Positions 1-12,375 are shown, numbered from the stretch's first letter. The stretch is DNA of 64,000 bases from Branchiostoma floridae (GCF_000003815.2 NC_049993.1:14606449-14670448), one strand, 5' to 3'. Notes: generated by a model not told the origin, from the letters alone. Program-made: numbers and translations.

Positions 1-726
1 ACATAGAGGTCGCAAATAATCACAGAAAGAACTTGTTTTATTTGTTTTGGACTAACAAATACAGTGATTTATAGTTTGCAGTAATTTGTCAGTCAAGCGG
101 GAACGCGGGACAAAGACTACTGATCTCAAATGTATGTGATTCGTGTATTCGAAGAAACAGCATAAATAGAACGGACAAAGCTTTAACAAATGATCAATGG
201 CAATGTATCTGCTCCCCAGCCAACTTGGAAGGAGGCTTTAAACTCGACGCCTATCAATACATAGATTGGAAGTGTTGTTCTTTGGTCGGTCGGCGCGGCT
301 TTGTTTATAATAACGCCGCATTATTCCGGCGCCATGTTGGATTTGCATTATATTGACTCCTTGTTTGTCGTAAAAATCGATTCAAAATATTACAAAGCTA
401 ATAATGTTATGGAGAACTTCAATCTTCGCATATTTCACTTTTACAAACAGTGTAGTTTTTGTTTGATATCGATAGGGAGATTGTCTGCCTGGCTTGAGTT
501 TTGTCGAATATTGAGCCGATCGCGAATACGTGTGCTAGTAACATTTCTCAGATATCTCATAGCAATTGTACAGAAGCTCTAAGTTGCATGAGCTAATCAA
601 ATTTCTGTTACTAATGGGAAATACGGTCCGTTAGAGGTAAATAAGCAAGTTAAAAAGCAGGAAAGTTAACTACTGGACTGCCACAAGCTCCCCTCCCCCA
701 ATACACATCTCAGTGTTTTGTCTAAG

Positions 727-757
727 CAAGGAGGTTAAAAAACCTTTAACCTCCTTG
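727..757. repeat. perfect 13-bp inverted repeat (hairpin)
   Basis: CAAGGAGGTTAAA at 727-739 is followed by a 5-base loop and its exact reverse complement at 745-757. The word 'acctccttggtct' next to it recurs at 16665-16680, suggesting a small interspersed foldback family. Confidence 0.7.
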
Positions 758-2510
758 GTCTAAGCTTGAAAACACGGTATTCCGACGCGCGTGTCCTATA
801 GCCTCCTTCGCGATTCTCAACGTTGACTAAGGTTTGCCGGGTGAGGAAATTTGCTTTGGAAGGAGTTTGCCGTATACACACAAATAGTATATACAACGAC
901 TTATTGTGTCTGTATTCAAAATACCCATCCGATGTAGCCAATCACATTTCACACACGAGATGGGTGTTTGGGAATGAGGACCAATCAGCACACGTGTCTC
1001 CATTTTCAAACCTCACAGTTGTCATTTCGGATCTTGACTCATTTCATTCAGAGTGCTTTCACGCTGCTCCTAAGTATTTGATCGCACGAATGACAGCGCA
1101 GTGAACTTTATGAAAGCTTGCAAATGATTCTACGTCAAGACTGGACACTATCTCGCCATGGAATTGAATTTTACTGCCGACGCCGTGGGACCAAATTCTG
1201 CTTTATAGAGCAACATCTGGCCTCCCGACCACCGAGGGTCGGGTTGGCCCTTTGTCGGTGCGATGTTTCTCGCCGCCCGGGCCGGGTCGGCTGACGCACC
1301 CTGTTAGCTCTCCATCGTAGCTGCCGGTTAGGCTTAGGTGACTTGGAGCTCCTTCGTCTCCGTGGAGGCCCCACATGTTTCACGATGGATTGGATACCAC
1401 CGTTACGAACTTGCCTGTTTACCTTAGAAAATCTGCTGAGGCTGTGTAAATGTATAGGCTCTGGACTAGCAACTTTTTGTGTAAAAGGCCAGCTGGAGGT
1501 GTACGGATGAGAGCAGGAATGCTGAAATCCAGAGACCTACGGGAGTTTTATGTCATCAACCAGCACAGTAGAGTGAACTCAAAATGTTGCAACTGCGAAT
1601 AAAACCCAAAAGTACTGGTGTCGGACCGACAAACCTATGGGAGCCAAAGGATCGACAGCCAGTACTCAGTACATATGGAGGAACGCATCAGGAGCAGTCA
1701 ACTCTCAAATAATACTTAAAACTGCAAAAACAAGGAAAGTTAATTCACATCTAGAAAGAATAAAAGCAAACACACTATAATTTATATACAGGGGAAGGGG
1801 GAAGCTGGGAGGGTAATTTTTGGGCTGGGAAGGGCCGGGGCAGTGAAAATGACGCTGCTATCAATAACAAAGGGTAATTGTGGCGCAGTCGAGGCCCGGG
1901 GAGATAATTAGGTGATAATTAACCGCTAATTTATGCATCCGTCATTCTCACACAGAAGCAAACGTCGCTAGTTTCCACACGTACGCACACGTGTACTAAT
2001 ATTGCACGGTTCGCGCGCACAGGTTTCCTCATAGAGGGCACGTTATGCACACGCGAGTGGTCCGTTTCCACGGGTTTGCACAGGTGCCCCATGTAGGGGC
2101 ACGTCACGTTCGCACAGTGGGCACCAGTTGAAACCCGTGGAAACTCTGGATTTACTTGCATGTGTACACGGATTTGCACAGCGGAAATCTGCGTTTTTGT
2201 GCAGTGTAATACTAGTACTGTAATTTGTAAATGGTTTATGTTTGCGGTTTTCGCGATGGCCACTTCACCACAAATTTAAAACCAGGTCGCAAACATTTTT
2301 TCCATGGCAGTAAGAGACTACAGACTACACCGCAAACTTAAAACCTTAATGCATTTACAGTATATGAGGAATGTTTTGTGTAATTGCGATGATATCTGGT
2401 ACAATGGTTCGATTGTGGGGCTTCCTCGTGGTTGATCTTGTTACTACAGTTGGACTTTGTTTGAGTACCTTTGGCCCCGGACATACTGTGGCTTGAAATA
2501 CTTTTTTCTG

Positions 2511-2812
2511 CATACCTGCACTGGTGCAGGTAACATTGAAAATTACCTACACCAGACAAATTCTACCTGCACCACTCTGAACTTAAGAATTATGAATCAT
2601 ACTAAAACTGTTCAGGAACCATGCATTGCTAATTTTTCTTTCATACTTTATCAATGCAGCTAATAACAATCCATACACACCTACATCATAGGACATATAT
2701 GTATAAAACCCAGTACATGACCAGTGCAGGTTAGGTGCAGGTAGACAGAAGAAATACCTGCACAGCTCCAATTTCACCTACACTAACCTGCATGTGCAGG
2801 TGGTATTTCCAG
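2511..2812. repeat. ACCTGCAC/GTGCAGGT repeat cluster
   Basis: The octamer ACCTGCAC and its complement occur many times within 300 bases, several as near palindromes. A related segment with 'gctgtgcaggtatttctttg' and 'ttaggtgcaag' lies at about 39717-39860, so this is probably an interspersed repeat. It ends near BUD13 exon 3 (2950-3046). Confidence 0.4.
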
Positions 2813-2949
2813 CCCTATGTGGTCTTGTTCATTAATGTTTCACTCAGAGTCCTGCCTTCCCGTTTCCCATTGCCTGATCTCTGGAACACTCACCAGGCAC
2901 TGTTTGCAACAATTAGAGACAGAAAAAAAACTTTTTACAAAAAAATTAC

Positions 2950-5900
2950 CTTTAATATCTTTTCCCATGAGCCTCCACTTGTCGCTCTGCCTGAAGGCCT
3001 CCAGCTGTACTTCCTCGTCTGGTCTCTCATCAATCACCCCGGCAACCTGTAAACAATAAACAACCTTAGTTTACTGGGTCCTGTCTAATAATGGTGCTGT
3101 ATAGTAGATGTTTGTAACATTTGTTAAAGAGTTTTGGAGACTGTAAGTGCAGTGGCGTGTTAATCTACTGGAACTTTTGGGCATAGTATTCAAAGGCAGA
3201 GAGCATCCCTCATCAATTCATATCATCAATAATTGCATTATGAAGATATAAATATTAATAGGGACAAACTATTTGACATTGATCATCAATACCTCCAGCA
3301 CCCGAAACCCAAACGCCCTCTAATCTTATTTCACTACATTTGGCACTCAAAATGCAGTTAATACCATTTTTCAGGTTACAAATTTATAAACTTTCAGAGG
3401 AAGGAATCCCCGACACCCCCTACAAATGTACAATGCTCACTCCTGCATCACTAAGATGCGCCGACACTGTGCAGAAATCCTGGTGAGAACGCTGGAAGGT
3501 ACAAACTATTATGTCATACCTGTGACGCGAAAACGTTCAATACGGGTGTTCCGGACCGGGCCGTACGCTTCCGTATCGCACAGGTTCGAAAGGCGTATCA
3601 CACAGGCTCCATTCGAATAAATCGAACTGTTTCGAGCGGGCCGGTTGGCAATTCGAATACCTGATTCGGATGTTGGAACATTGCTGTTGCAACACTTTTT
3701 TTTCGAGGGCACCAAATTTGTTCAATTTCTGGCGCATATCGCATCAAAACATGGGTTTTCTCAGGTGGGTATGACATAAATAAAATACAACACGGTGTAT
3801 TCTGCATCACCCTCAGTCTCAGCCCTCCCGCGGGTCGGGCTGATACCTTGGATGATACGGAATACACCGTGTTGTATGCTATATGTACTCACCGATGGTT
3901 TCTCCTCTTCTATATCCAAAGCCTCTGGTTCATCATTCACATCTGGGGCAATGGCACGCCAGTCTACGTCATCATCTACAATACGGATACTGGGGAGAAA
4001 CAAACATCATCAGAATAGTTAACATCATTATAAACAATATGGAACCTCAATAATTTCAACGTCCTACTACTCAGTATCCTAGGACTGTCCCTAACCAGGG
4101 CTTGGCACTCATTTCACCTGAGTGAAGAGCTGAAAATTATGTAAAGTTCCTTTCCCAAGGACCAAAGAACAGGACCTTTGTCTATGTTCTGTGCCAAAAG
4201 TATGCCTTGCCATTATGCCACATGATCTCAAGACTGTACACCCAAGGGATTGGGAGTATTCTTGATCACAGTCAGGTAATACATTACACAGCTATGAGTA
4301 GAGTAGAGTAGAGTAGAGTTCTTCAGGCTCAGGTAGGAACTGAAGTTCCAGTTTAGGCCGCTCTTTCCTTTCTAAGTCACTGACATCCCAGGCAATTGCG
4401 GATCGTCCAGGGCTCTAAAGTTGTAATACACGCTGTGCTTCTTCATGTGGTTGTCTAGTCTTTCCTTAAAGCAGTTTACACTTGGGGATGTCACCACCGG
4501 CTCTGGTAGATTGTTCCACCATGAGACAACTCTGATGCAGAAGAAGTGTGATCTTCTGTTACTTTTCGACGCTTGTCTCTTAATCCGGAGGCAGTGACCC
4601 CTTGTTCTTGTGCTCGTATTTAACTCAAACGGACATGAAGTGTCGTATATCCCATGTAGGAACTTGTAGGTGTTTATCAGGTCCCCCCTAAGTCTCCTAT
4701 AGACCAGTGTAGGTAAGTTTAGAGCCTTCAGTCTCTCTTCATAGGGTAGACTTCTAAGGCCGGGAACTCTCTTCGTTGCTCTCTTCTGTACCCTTTCTAG
4801 ATCCAGGGCCAGCTTCCATGTGTAGGGGGACCATGCAGGAGCCCCATACTCCAGCTGGGGACGAATGAGCGACTTATATAGGAGTAGGAACACCTCCTTA
4901 TCTACATAGGCAAAAGTCCTCCATATGAGACCTGCGATCTGATTTGCCTTATTACAAATGTTGGATATATGTTTGCTGAAACTCAGCTCCTTGTCAACAG
5001 TTATACCCAAGTCCTTTTCCTGTTGTGTAAATTCCAGTAGGGTACGAGTCTCATTATCCAACATTGAGTATGTGTAGTCAGGGTGTCCTTTTCCCAGTCT
5101 TATTACTGTACATTTCATGGGATGAAAGCTCAACTGCCATTTTATTGCCCAGTCCTGAAGTACTTGAAGGTCCCTCTGCAATTTGTTGCATTCTTCCCTT
5201 TGTACTACTGATCTATATAACTTAGTGTCGTCTGCAAAGAGCTTCAGCTTACTCTGCACAATTTCCGGCATGTCGTTGACAAATATAGTGAAGAGCACCG
5301 GACCCAGGACGCTCCCCTGGGGAACTCCGCTTGTTACTTCGGCCCATTCTGATTTTTCCCCATTGACACAGACTCTCTGTCTCCGTCCTGACAAAAAAGA
5401 TTCAATCCAATTTAAAAGGTTTCCCGTGATCCCGTAGCTTTGTATTTTGGCTAATAGTCTCTTAATTGGTACTGAATCAAAAGCCTTGCGAAAGTCGAGA
5501 TAGACCGCGTCAACGGGTGTTCCTCGGTCAAGCCACTCTGTCCACTCGTCTAAGCACTCCAACATCTGAGTGGTAGTAGATCTTCCTGGCAAGAAGCCAT
5601 GTTGGTGTGGTGTAAAGAGATTGTTTACCTTCATATGCTTGACAATGGCGTCTCTAATCAACCCTTCCAGAATTTTTCCTACTACTGACGTCAGGCTAAC
5701 CGGGCGGTAGTTACCGGGTGATTTCTTACAACCTTTTTTGTAAATTGGCGTGACATTAGCGGTTTTCCAGGCATCGGGGAGTTTGCCTTCTTGTACAGTC
5801 TTGACGTAGAGAATCTGCAGTGGAACCGCCAGGGTGTCCGCCAATTCCTTTAACACTCTAGGGTGTACGTTGTCGGGCCCCATTGCCTTGTTTGGGTTGA

Positions 5901-7221
5901 GGTTTTTCAATCTTTGTTGGACCTCCTCGAAACAAATGTCAATGTCTGTTATCTCTTCATTGTAGTGTCTTTCAGTTGGTATTGGGATGTGTTGTAGGTC
6001 TTCCTTAGTAAAGGTGCTTACAAAAAACTTGTTGAGTAACTCAGCTTTTTCTGTATCAGATTGTGCCACTGAGGATCCATCTTCCAAGTCTGGAATGCCT
6101 TGGCGCACTTTGGATTTCGAGTTTACATATTTCCAGAAGATTTTGGCATTGCCTTTGATGTTTCTCGCTTTCTCCTTTTCATATGTTTTGACCGCTTTTC
6201 TTGTGGCCCATCTGACCTGGTTTCTCGCCCTCGTGTATTTAATGTAGTCTTCCTTTGTCCTAGATTCACAGTATTTCTTCCAAAGTTTCTGCTTTTTGTT
6301 CACTTTTTTATTAACTTCCCTGTCTCTCCAAGATAGTTTCCTCTTCTTTTTTCTTGAGGAGACTTTGGGTACATTTCTGTTCGCACTTTCAGCTACTTTA
6401 NNNNNNNNNNNNNNNNNNNNNNNNNNNNNNNNNNNNNNNNNNNNNNNNNNNNNNNNNNNNNNNNNNNNNNNNNNNNNNNNNNNNNNNNNNNNNNNNNNNN
6501 CAGCAATCTTCAACATTCAATTTGCCTAGAATTTCCTGCCAGTCCAGTGACAGTTCCTCCCTCATTTTATCATAGTCCCCCTTGTTGTACTGGCATGTCT
6601 CATTTTTGTATTGTGTTCTGTTTTCATAACAGTTGATCTTAAAGTTTAATACCACATGGTCACTCTTGCCGATGGGGGGTCTCATGATTAGGTCACTTAT
6701 CATGTCACTATGTTTAATCTATTTCAGTTGGTCATTGTTTGCATTGTGATACATATTGTTGTGATTCGAGATATGGAGTCTTTGTCTGTCTATAGACATA
6801 TTAAATATATTATATAACTTGCTTAAAAAAGTTAGATATAGCACCACAACTTGAAAAGAAGATATTATACATACAAGCAGGGAGGACTTAAAAAGGTGTG
6901 ATCATCACCCTTGTAGATTCTCTGTATCAAAGAACTAGAAAACCCTGGGTTTGAGGCCACAGATAGCTCTAGGAACGTATGTTTTAGGAAAGCGATCGAC
7001 ATGGTGCCCCCCTCCCACAAGATGAGCTCTTGCACGCGACCAAATTTTAGGGGCTCGTATCAACGGTGAAAAAGCTTATGAGGCCCCAATATTCTCACAA
7101 AATGATCTTATTCTTACCTGGTCTTAGATTTCACTTTTGCTTTCTTCTTCTTCTTCTTCGTTTCTTCGCTTGGACCCGATAAATAGCGTTTCAGATATTC
7201 TTCTTTGCTCATCGACGCCAT
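2950..7221 (-). CDS. BUD13: BUD13 homolog, N-terminal three exons (partial)
   Basis: BUD13 is a spliceosomal protein of the RES (pre-mRNA retention and splicing) complex in the nucleus. Exons on the minus strand are 7118-7221 (ATG at 7221), 3893-3989 and 2950-3046. All have GT-AG borders, and phases 2, 0 and 1 join cleanly. Exon 1 encodes MASMSKEEYLKRYLSG followed by a Lys-rich stretch. Exon 2 carries the conserved IRIVDDDVDWRAI block. Exon 3 encodes VIDERPDEEVQLEAF followed by KWRLMG, which is the conserved 'DERPEE..QMEAFR' block of animal BUD13. The frame is open at the exon 3 donor (2949), so the RS-rich middle and C-terminal Bud13 domain must lie further along the minus strand. I could not find them between 1 and 2949. 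Intron 1 holds a LINE and the assembly gap; intron 2 holds a short foldback repeat about 15 bases from exon 2. The family assignment is secure; the rest of the gene is missing. Confidence 0.9.
3517..3880. repeat. interspersed repeat with internal foldback, copy 1
   Basis: The words 'tacgggtgttccggaccgg', 'cgtatcacacaggct' and 'atgacataaataaaatac' recur in the same order at about 46798-47090, so two copies of one family lie in the window. Copy 1 includes arms atacaacacggtgtattc (about 3785-3802) and gaatacaccgtgttgtat (about 3860-3877), which are exact reverse complements. It ends just before the donor of BUD13 exon 2. Confidence 0.6.
4088..4290 (+). repeat. tRNA-derived SINE fragment
   Basis: 'cacctgagtgaa' followed by 'gtaaagttcctttcccaagga' resembles, in the complementary orientation, the tail of the SINE at 42490-42803. 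No tRNA-like head is visible here, so it looks like a fragment in BUD13 intron 1. Confidence 0.4.
4301..6715 (-). mobile_element. Rex1/CR1-like non-LTR retrotransposon, 5'-truncated
   Basis: Reading on the minus strand, the end of an endonuclease domain (RPPIGKSDHVVLNF, about 6650-6700) leads through a linker into a reverse transcriptase ending at a stop at 4372. RT landmarks are NYRPVSLTSVVGKILE, AVYLDFRKAFDSVP, SGVPQGSVLGP and the catalytic box FADDTKL, followed by the usual thumb and C-terminal region. The 3' end is a pentanucleotide array (gagta on the plus strand, 4296-4318), a tail type seen in Rex1/CR1-like elements. The 5' part of the endonuclease is missing: an in-frame stop lies just beyond 6715. 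One hundred Ns (6401-6500) interrupt the ORF. The RT frame is otherwise open, so the copy looks fairly young. It lies in BUD13 intron 1 in the same orientation as BUD13. Confidence 0.88.
6401..6500. other. assembly gap (100 Ns)
   Basis: Exactly 100 consecutive Ns interrupt the LINE. The round number suggests a placeholder of unknown true length. The RT frame resumes on both sides only if the real gap length is compatible. Confidence 0.97.
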
Positions 7222-8940
7222 GTTTACGAAAACCGGATACGGATGTAGACAAGGACCAAACCATTGAAATATGGGGAAGTAACTAAACCTGGCCGCAATC
7301 CACCTGTTACTCATTGTGTGAATCGTACAGTTGACTTGTTTTCTGTCTCTTTGTTTGTTTGTTTGTCTGTTTGCTTTGTTTGTTAGTTGTTTCATTATTA
7401 TCTACAGATGTTTGACTAGATTCCAGTCTTTTCCAGAGTTCCAAATAAAGAAAAGCTTTTGTTTCTATGGACATGAGTCATCGAAATTGCGTGGGTGGAC
7501 TAATCCTATGTTCACGCCCATTCATTCGGGGAAAATCGGCCCAAAGCAATATACCGTTCATTTTTAGGTATTCTATTTTTGCAAATAGCAAAACTGCATT
7601 TCTCCAGCATTCTGCTAAACTCGAAGATGAAATTATAAAGTACGTAGTTTCTAAAACCAAATGTATGGATTTCCAATAGTTAACACATGGCAGTTCATTT
7701 ACCTACGGTAAATTTATAAACATGCACTCAAATAATCATTATTGGTTCAGAAAATCCCCCATTGCTTTCCCAACCAACAAAACACTTGTTCAACCTGTAA
7801 CAGGACAATCTTAAGTCAATTATCACCTACTTGTCTCCTCGTCATCCAGGGACTTTCCAATGCTAGGGGAATCCCCATGTGTCTTGTGACCGTCGCAGAG
7901 TCAATTGATGTAAACAGACCAGTACTACTAGTGTAGCTAGCACTGCACTGTATACGCTGCAGCAGTGACGTGTCTAGGGTGTCAGTTTTGTACGTAGAAT
8001 GTTCGTTTTCCGTCTATTTTGTCCTATTAAGTTGTTTTAGTTGCATTGCAGTACTGGGGAGGGTGTAACACTGCCATTTGCTGTACATCTTGCCAAGAAA
8101 CTTTCTTTTTCGCCGGAACATTCTACATGTACCAGGGCCCCAAGCTAAAATCGCACGGTGAGTAAGCAAAATGTTTGTTTGGATTCATGCCAGGCAATGC
8201 TACCAAAATTTTTTTAGAGTTCTCGATAAAATGCGTGGCATTGTTGAGGTCTAAAAGCTATACTTGATTAGTAGTACCTGATTTAAATGCAGTGCCTACA
8301 TCAACAGTTGAGGTTAAACATTTACTCAGATCAGGAAGTCCATGTAGTAAGGGATGGATTGAGTTTGTTTGTTTTTGTATGACGTCAAAAGCACCACCCG
8401 GCTAATATTTAAGCAAACCTTAGCTACCTTGCTTCTTATTCAAGAAAAATCGCTATCAGAAATGCAGGTAGAGTTTACCTTGGCTTATTGTAAAGTAATT
8501 ACCATACAATTTAGTTGTATAGGTACCTTCTTGGGCAATTATATTGTGCCCTACATACCACGATCACCCGTGGATGAGTCATACGTACCATCCGAGTGAA
8601 GCTACCGTGGCCGACATGTACAATGCGCAACATATCTTTTGGCTTGCCCAACACACGTAATTTGTCTCGGACAAAGTACATATTTCGCCTTTCAACACAC
8701 CCATTATTTCTGCTCAACATGCCTATAAATTTGCCTGTATTCTCAAAGCCGAGTTTCGGCTCCGAATCTTTTTGACGTGTTTTTATCAGACGTTTTATTT
8801 TGTGATGATATTTTTTTTGTGTTAGAATGTGCTGAAAATTTACTGCTCTAGTTTCCTGTTGCACTTTTATTGTTTCCAAGCAGATCCTGTGAGGACATTT
8901 TGTGGCTGACCAGATATGATTGCACCTGTATTTTAATCAG

Positions 8941-9104
8941 CGGGGTAGCCTATATCCGTTGTTTGAAAAGTCGGAGTATCTAGGGATATCAAGTGAAATT
9001 ATTGCAGTTTGGAAACACCGTTTGGCAACTTGACATTCCTAATTACCCTGTTTTCAAAAACAACGGATATAGGTAAGCCCCGCGGATAAAGGAGAACTAG
9101 CGTT
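8941..9104. mobile_element. MITE-like foldback element, copy 1 (partial)
   Basis: 'cctatatccgttgttt' at the left and 'aaacaacggatatagg' at the right are inverted repeats, continued on the right by 'ccccgcggataaaggagaac' and 'tagcgtta'. The same terminal sequences frame 41748-41987, so this is a non-autonomous, non-coding element family. The outer left arm is missing in this copy. Confidence 0.65.
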
Positions 9105-9521
9105 AGATATATGGTGGATTCTCAGAATTTTCAGAAGTCAGTTTAGGTTTTTTTGGTCAAAATTTCCAGTTGTGTTTCATTACAGACTTCCTGGTATACA
9201 GTGTATACCGTGTACTTGACACCGTAGTAATGAGGCTGTCACAGAGTCTTTAGTTTATTAGGCTATAGGTCGCAAGGACAAGGTACAATGTAATGTTTAA
9301 CTTGAAACATGCCCCCAAATTGTGAGTCACGTTGCCTTGCTCCATAGCAACCGGATATTCCATTCCAACTTTTTGCTAGGGGTAAGAGATCTGCTTCGCG
9401 ATGAAAACCAGTATCATATTAGTATGGCATAAAGGACATTTCCAAGCGGGAGCGCAGTGATTTAATGGCGTCTTGAATATTTTTCAAATTTGAGAGGGAA
9501 GGGGTAGAAAAAAAATTACAT

Positions 9522-9592
9522 GGGGGGGGGGGGGGGGGGGGGCAAAGAAAAAATTATTGACCCCACCCTGTGAAGAAAAACCCCCCCCCCCC
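9522..9592. repeat. poly-G / poly-C low-complexity pair
   Basis: A run of about 20 G is followed 40 bases later by a run of about 11 C. It is simple sequence that could fold back or form a quadruplex, and it is also a common place for assembly error. Confidence 0.8.
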
Positions 9593-10180
9593 AAAACTAA
9601 ATATCGACCGGTCCCTAAGAGGTGTGTCCACACACTTATTTTGACCTGATATGATTTATTCGGCTGTATGAAACGACATATTACAGTCAGGGCTACTAGC
9701 GGAAGGCTGTTACAAGGACCTATCCCTACAATGCACAGTATGTGTTCTTCGTTTTGCTTTGATACAATGATAGAAATATTCAGGACTAGAAAATATTTTT
9801 AAAAGCATAAGCATATGAATTAGATATCTTTTTTATCCGGATATCAGATTACGTTTTTTATGGTATAATGATTTCATTAGAAAGAACTTTGGACAAGGAA
9901 TAATACAAAATGGATTATCTGTTAGAAGGAGGAGTTATTAATATTGACAAAAACTTCTAGATGTAAGCCATGTTTTACTTCTGCTTTTATCTTATCCTTT
10001 ATCTTATATATCGTTAACACTTTGATGACATGTTTATATAAATAAAATGAAAATGCTACGCGAGGATTTCAGATTTGTGTAGGTCTGAAGTTTTGGTATG
10101 TCTTTCCGGTTGCATACGGCTGTGTAAACAAAGGCGCCCCGTTTTTACTAGTAGAACTATGATCACAATGTACATTGAAG

Positions 10181-10284
10181 ACTCTCCAAGCAGAGGTTGG
10201 TGGTGAAGATTTTGACAGATATAGACAGTATATAATACAAAAGTCATGATCACAGTCCTCCGCGCTAACCTCTGCTTGGAGAGT
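10181..10284. repeat. 18-bp inverted repeat, 68-base loop
   Basis: ACTCTCCAAGCAGAGGTT (10181-10198) and its exact reverse complement (10267-10284) flank a short loop that itself contains matching TGATCA words. This is a foldback of unknown origin. Confidence 0.7.
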
Positions 10285-10869
10285 GATAGAGAGAAACAAT
10301 TTCCTTACCGATTCCTGAAATTATGCGGATATATACGAACTATTCGGAACGTGTTTTGTCTCCAAAGAGTCCGGAAACGTTCCATTACTGGAAATCCGGA
10401 TATGAGGTATGGTACATGTAATATGGTCCCAATCCGGACTCCTGAAATTATCCGAAAACGTAGGGGAGTCATATTAGATTTTGTCCGGATATTGTCTGGA
10501 TATTTTCGGAAACATTCCTAATCCGGATGTATACACACATAGCTAGAAACGTCCGGAAATCACACCATTTCGCACAGTGGACCTGTAGGAAGAGTACACT
10601 TAAGTGCCTAAAATTAAAAGGGAAAGATTGTGAGTCACCTGAACTTTTGTGTAAACATGGGACACCCATTGTAAACATACCACCCACTTCACTGCAAGGA
10701 GTGGTACGGTCGGATGACGTACACACTATAGACTGTTCCATTATTCCAAAGACTGAGCATCAGGGAGTAAGGTGGACATTTTTCTTGGATTCGAAATCAT
10801 ATTTTTCAATGACAGTGTCAACATCAGTATTCTTCAAATTATGTTTTTTAATCATCTATATTATTGTTG

Positions 10870-11475
10870 TCATTTTGTAAGGCTGTGTTCGACCCAATGA
10901 ACAAGAACTGTTCTATTTAAAAAAAAAAGAATTATGTTTTTGGCCGAAGGCCATTTCCTGGTCAGTATGAAAAGAGCACTGCATATTAAATGACTGATAT
11001 TAAGATAAGATAGGTCACTGGTTTTAGAAACAGGATATGTGCAACGTGTAAGTTCTTGAGAACCTTTGTCTGTAAATATTTGTGTCGTCACGCAGGTTTG
11101 TGTTGTGAAGCATATGAATGAGGTTATTTGTTTGACCGTATAAGTCACTGACGACGAATTAATGGCATTCAGTGTACCATATGCAAGGGTCTGCATGGTC
11201 TTTTCCTCAAGGCATAGGTAACCTATATATGTATATGTATTGATTTTAAGTAGTTCTTTGAGAACGCCGTTATTCGTAGCTAGGTGATGAAATTTTCTGT
11301 AATTGCCTTTCTTTATTTTAGGGTAATACGTAAACTCTGAATCCAGCGTTAAGAGTCGTTGGTACCCCCATGTAAAATACTCAGTGCTTTCAAGGACGTT
11401 ATATGAGATTTTGTGGCCTTCATTTTGGAACCGCAGGGAAGGTTTAGTGTCAGATTTTGAAAGGGAATAACTCAA
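10870..11475 (-). CDS. uncharacterised 201-aa ORF
   Basis: A long uninterrupted ORF for AT-rich DNA. I recognise no family. The translation is not low-complexity and contains a stretch such as SEFTYYPKIKKGNYRKFHH. There is no signal peptide, no intron signal I can defend, and no obvious neighbouring exon. It may be a real single-exon gene, a decayed element ORF, or chance. Confidence 0.22.
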   Translation of the reverse strand: MSYSLSKSDTKPSLRFQNEGHKISYNVLESTEYFTWGYQRLLTLDSEFTYYPKIKKGNYRKFHHLATNNGVLKELLKINTYTYIGYLCLEEKTMQTLAYGTLNAINSSSVTYTVKQITSFICFTTQTCVTTQIFTDKGSQELTRCTYPVSKTSDLSYLNISHLICSALFILTRKWPSAKNIILFFLNRTVLVHWVEHSLTK

Positions 11476-11529
11476 GGAGCAGTTGACGGATTGTCATGAT
11501 ATTTGGTATGTAGATAGCTTATATGATGC

Positions 11530-11860
11530 TACATATAATTACGTATTAATTATGCAAATAGGAATCTAATTTGCATAATTATGCAAATAGGAATCTAATT
11601 TGCATAATTCTTTTGGAAATCATCTAAACACACTCAGTTCCATTGTAGGACCTTTGCAACATGTGACATTGGTAACTGAGAAAGAGAAGGATATTGATAG
11701 ATATGTTATGCAAAATAAAGACCTAATTTGCATGATAAATGAGCGAATACTATAATGTCGTTGTGGCAAATGACAGGATGTTTTTACTTGTGGCATTTGG
11801 AAGTTATGTGCAGGTGAACATCGTTGAACATTAATTATGCAAATGTAACCTCATTTGCAT
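11530..11860. repeat. repeated ATGCAAAT/ATTTGCAT octamer block
   Basis: 'taattatgcaaataggaat' plus 'ctaatttgcataatt' occurs twice in direct tandem at about 11549-11607. Further ATGCAAA/TTTGCAT pairs follow near 11708-11735 and 11830-11860. The octamer is a POU-factor site in vertebrates, but here the arrangement looks like an interspersed palindromic repeat. It lies about 0.5-0.8 kb upstream of the plus-strand gene's start. Confidence 0.5.
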
Positions 11861-12375
11861 GAATGCGATAAAAACCTTTTTTAACATAGAATGTGTATGT
11901 ATGTTTTCTTTATGGTTTCGCATGAGTTTGTTCCATGTTCTATCACATTTTATACATTAAGAGCTTTTTACAGATAACGCAGTGTATTTCTAATATATAT
12001 TACACTCCAGATGAGTCAGTATAGTCACCATTTGCTATTGTTGTATTAATATTGATCCAACAAAATTATTCATTCTTTCAATTATTCATTACGTTGCAGG
12101 TTTTAATCACATGCGAGCAACAAAGTACAAAGTATGAGAACGTCATAAGCAAAACATGTGACTGCCAAAGTTCAGTCTAAAAAATTCTACTGCCAAGTAA
12201 ACACCGTGATGGGACTGTACCTCGAAATCAAGACAAACAAACTACCAAGCGTATTGTTTGCATGACTTTTATTACATCAGAAGAATTGAAGGTAAAAAAA
12301 AACACATTAGATAATATCTCAAAATCCTCATAACGAACAATTCGAGTGCCAAGAAGTGTAGTAAAAGATTCAATT

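Larger units (their letters stand above)
1..2949. other. no gene recognised; BUD13 intron 3 or flank with repeats
   Basis: This is presumably BUD13 intron 3. I see a perfect 13-bp-arm hairpin (727-757), a GC-rich block near 1180-1390, CACACG-rich sequence at 1960-2180, a copy of a 'cgcaaac-ttaaaacc' interspersed repeat (about 2235-2345, inverted relative to 49790-49945), and a cluster of ACCTGCAC/GTGCAGGT words (2511-2812). No ORF here is convincing as the RS-repeat exon of BUD13. Confidence 0.4.
7222..12375. other. intergenic region between BUD13 and the RHIM-LRR-ACS gene
   Basis: This 5-kb stretch shows no convincing multi-exon gene. The left end should hold the BUD13 promoter and the right end the promoter of the plus-strand gene. 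Contents recognised: a MITE-like foldback (8941-9104), a G20 tract and facing C tract (9522-9592), an 18-bp inverted repeat pair (10181-10284), a CCGGA/TCCGGAT-rich block (10340-10560), a 201-codon minus-strand ORF (10870-11475) and octamer-containing repeats (11530-11860). Confidence 0.5.

Noticed and set aside
1171-1383. Arg/Pro/Ser-rich minus-strand ORF as the RS-repeat exon of BUD13
   Set aside because: Composition is GC-driven; it lacks the RHDSDSD/SPPRR-type units, and no acceptor in the needed phase was found.
8511-8879. 122-aa minus-strand ORF resembling the zinc-binding part of an integrase (RRNMYFVRDKLRVLG)
   Set aside because: The His/Cys spacing does not fit and no integrase core follows; too weak to call.
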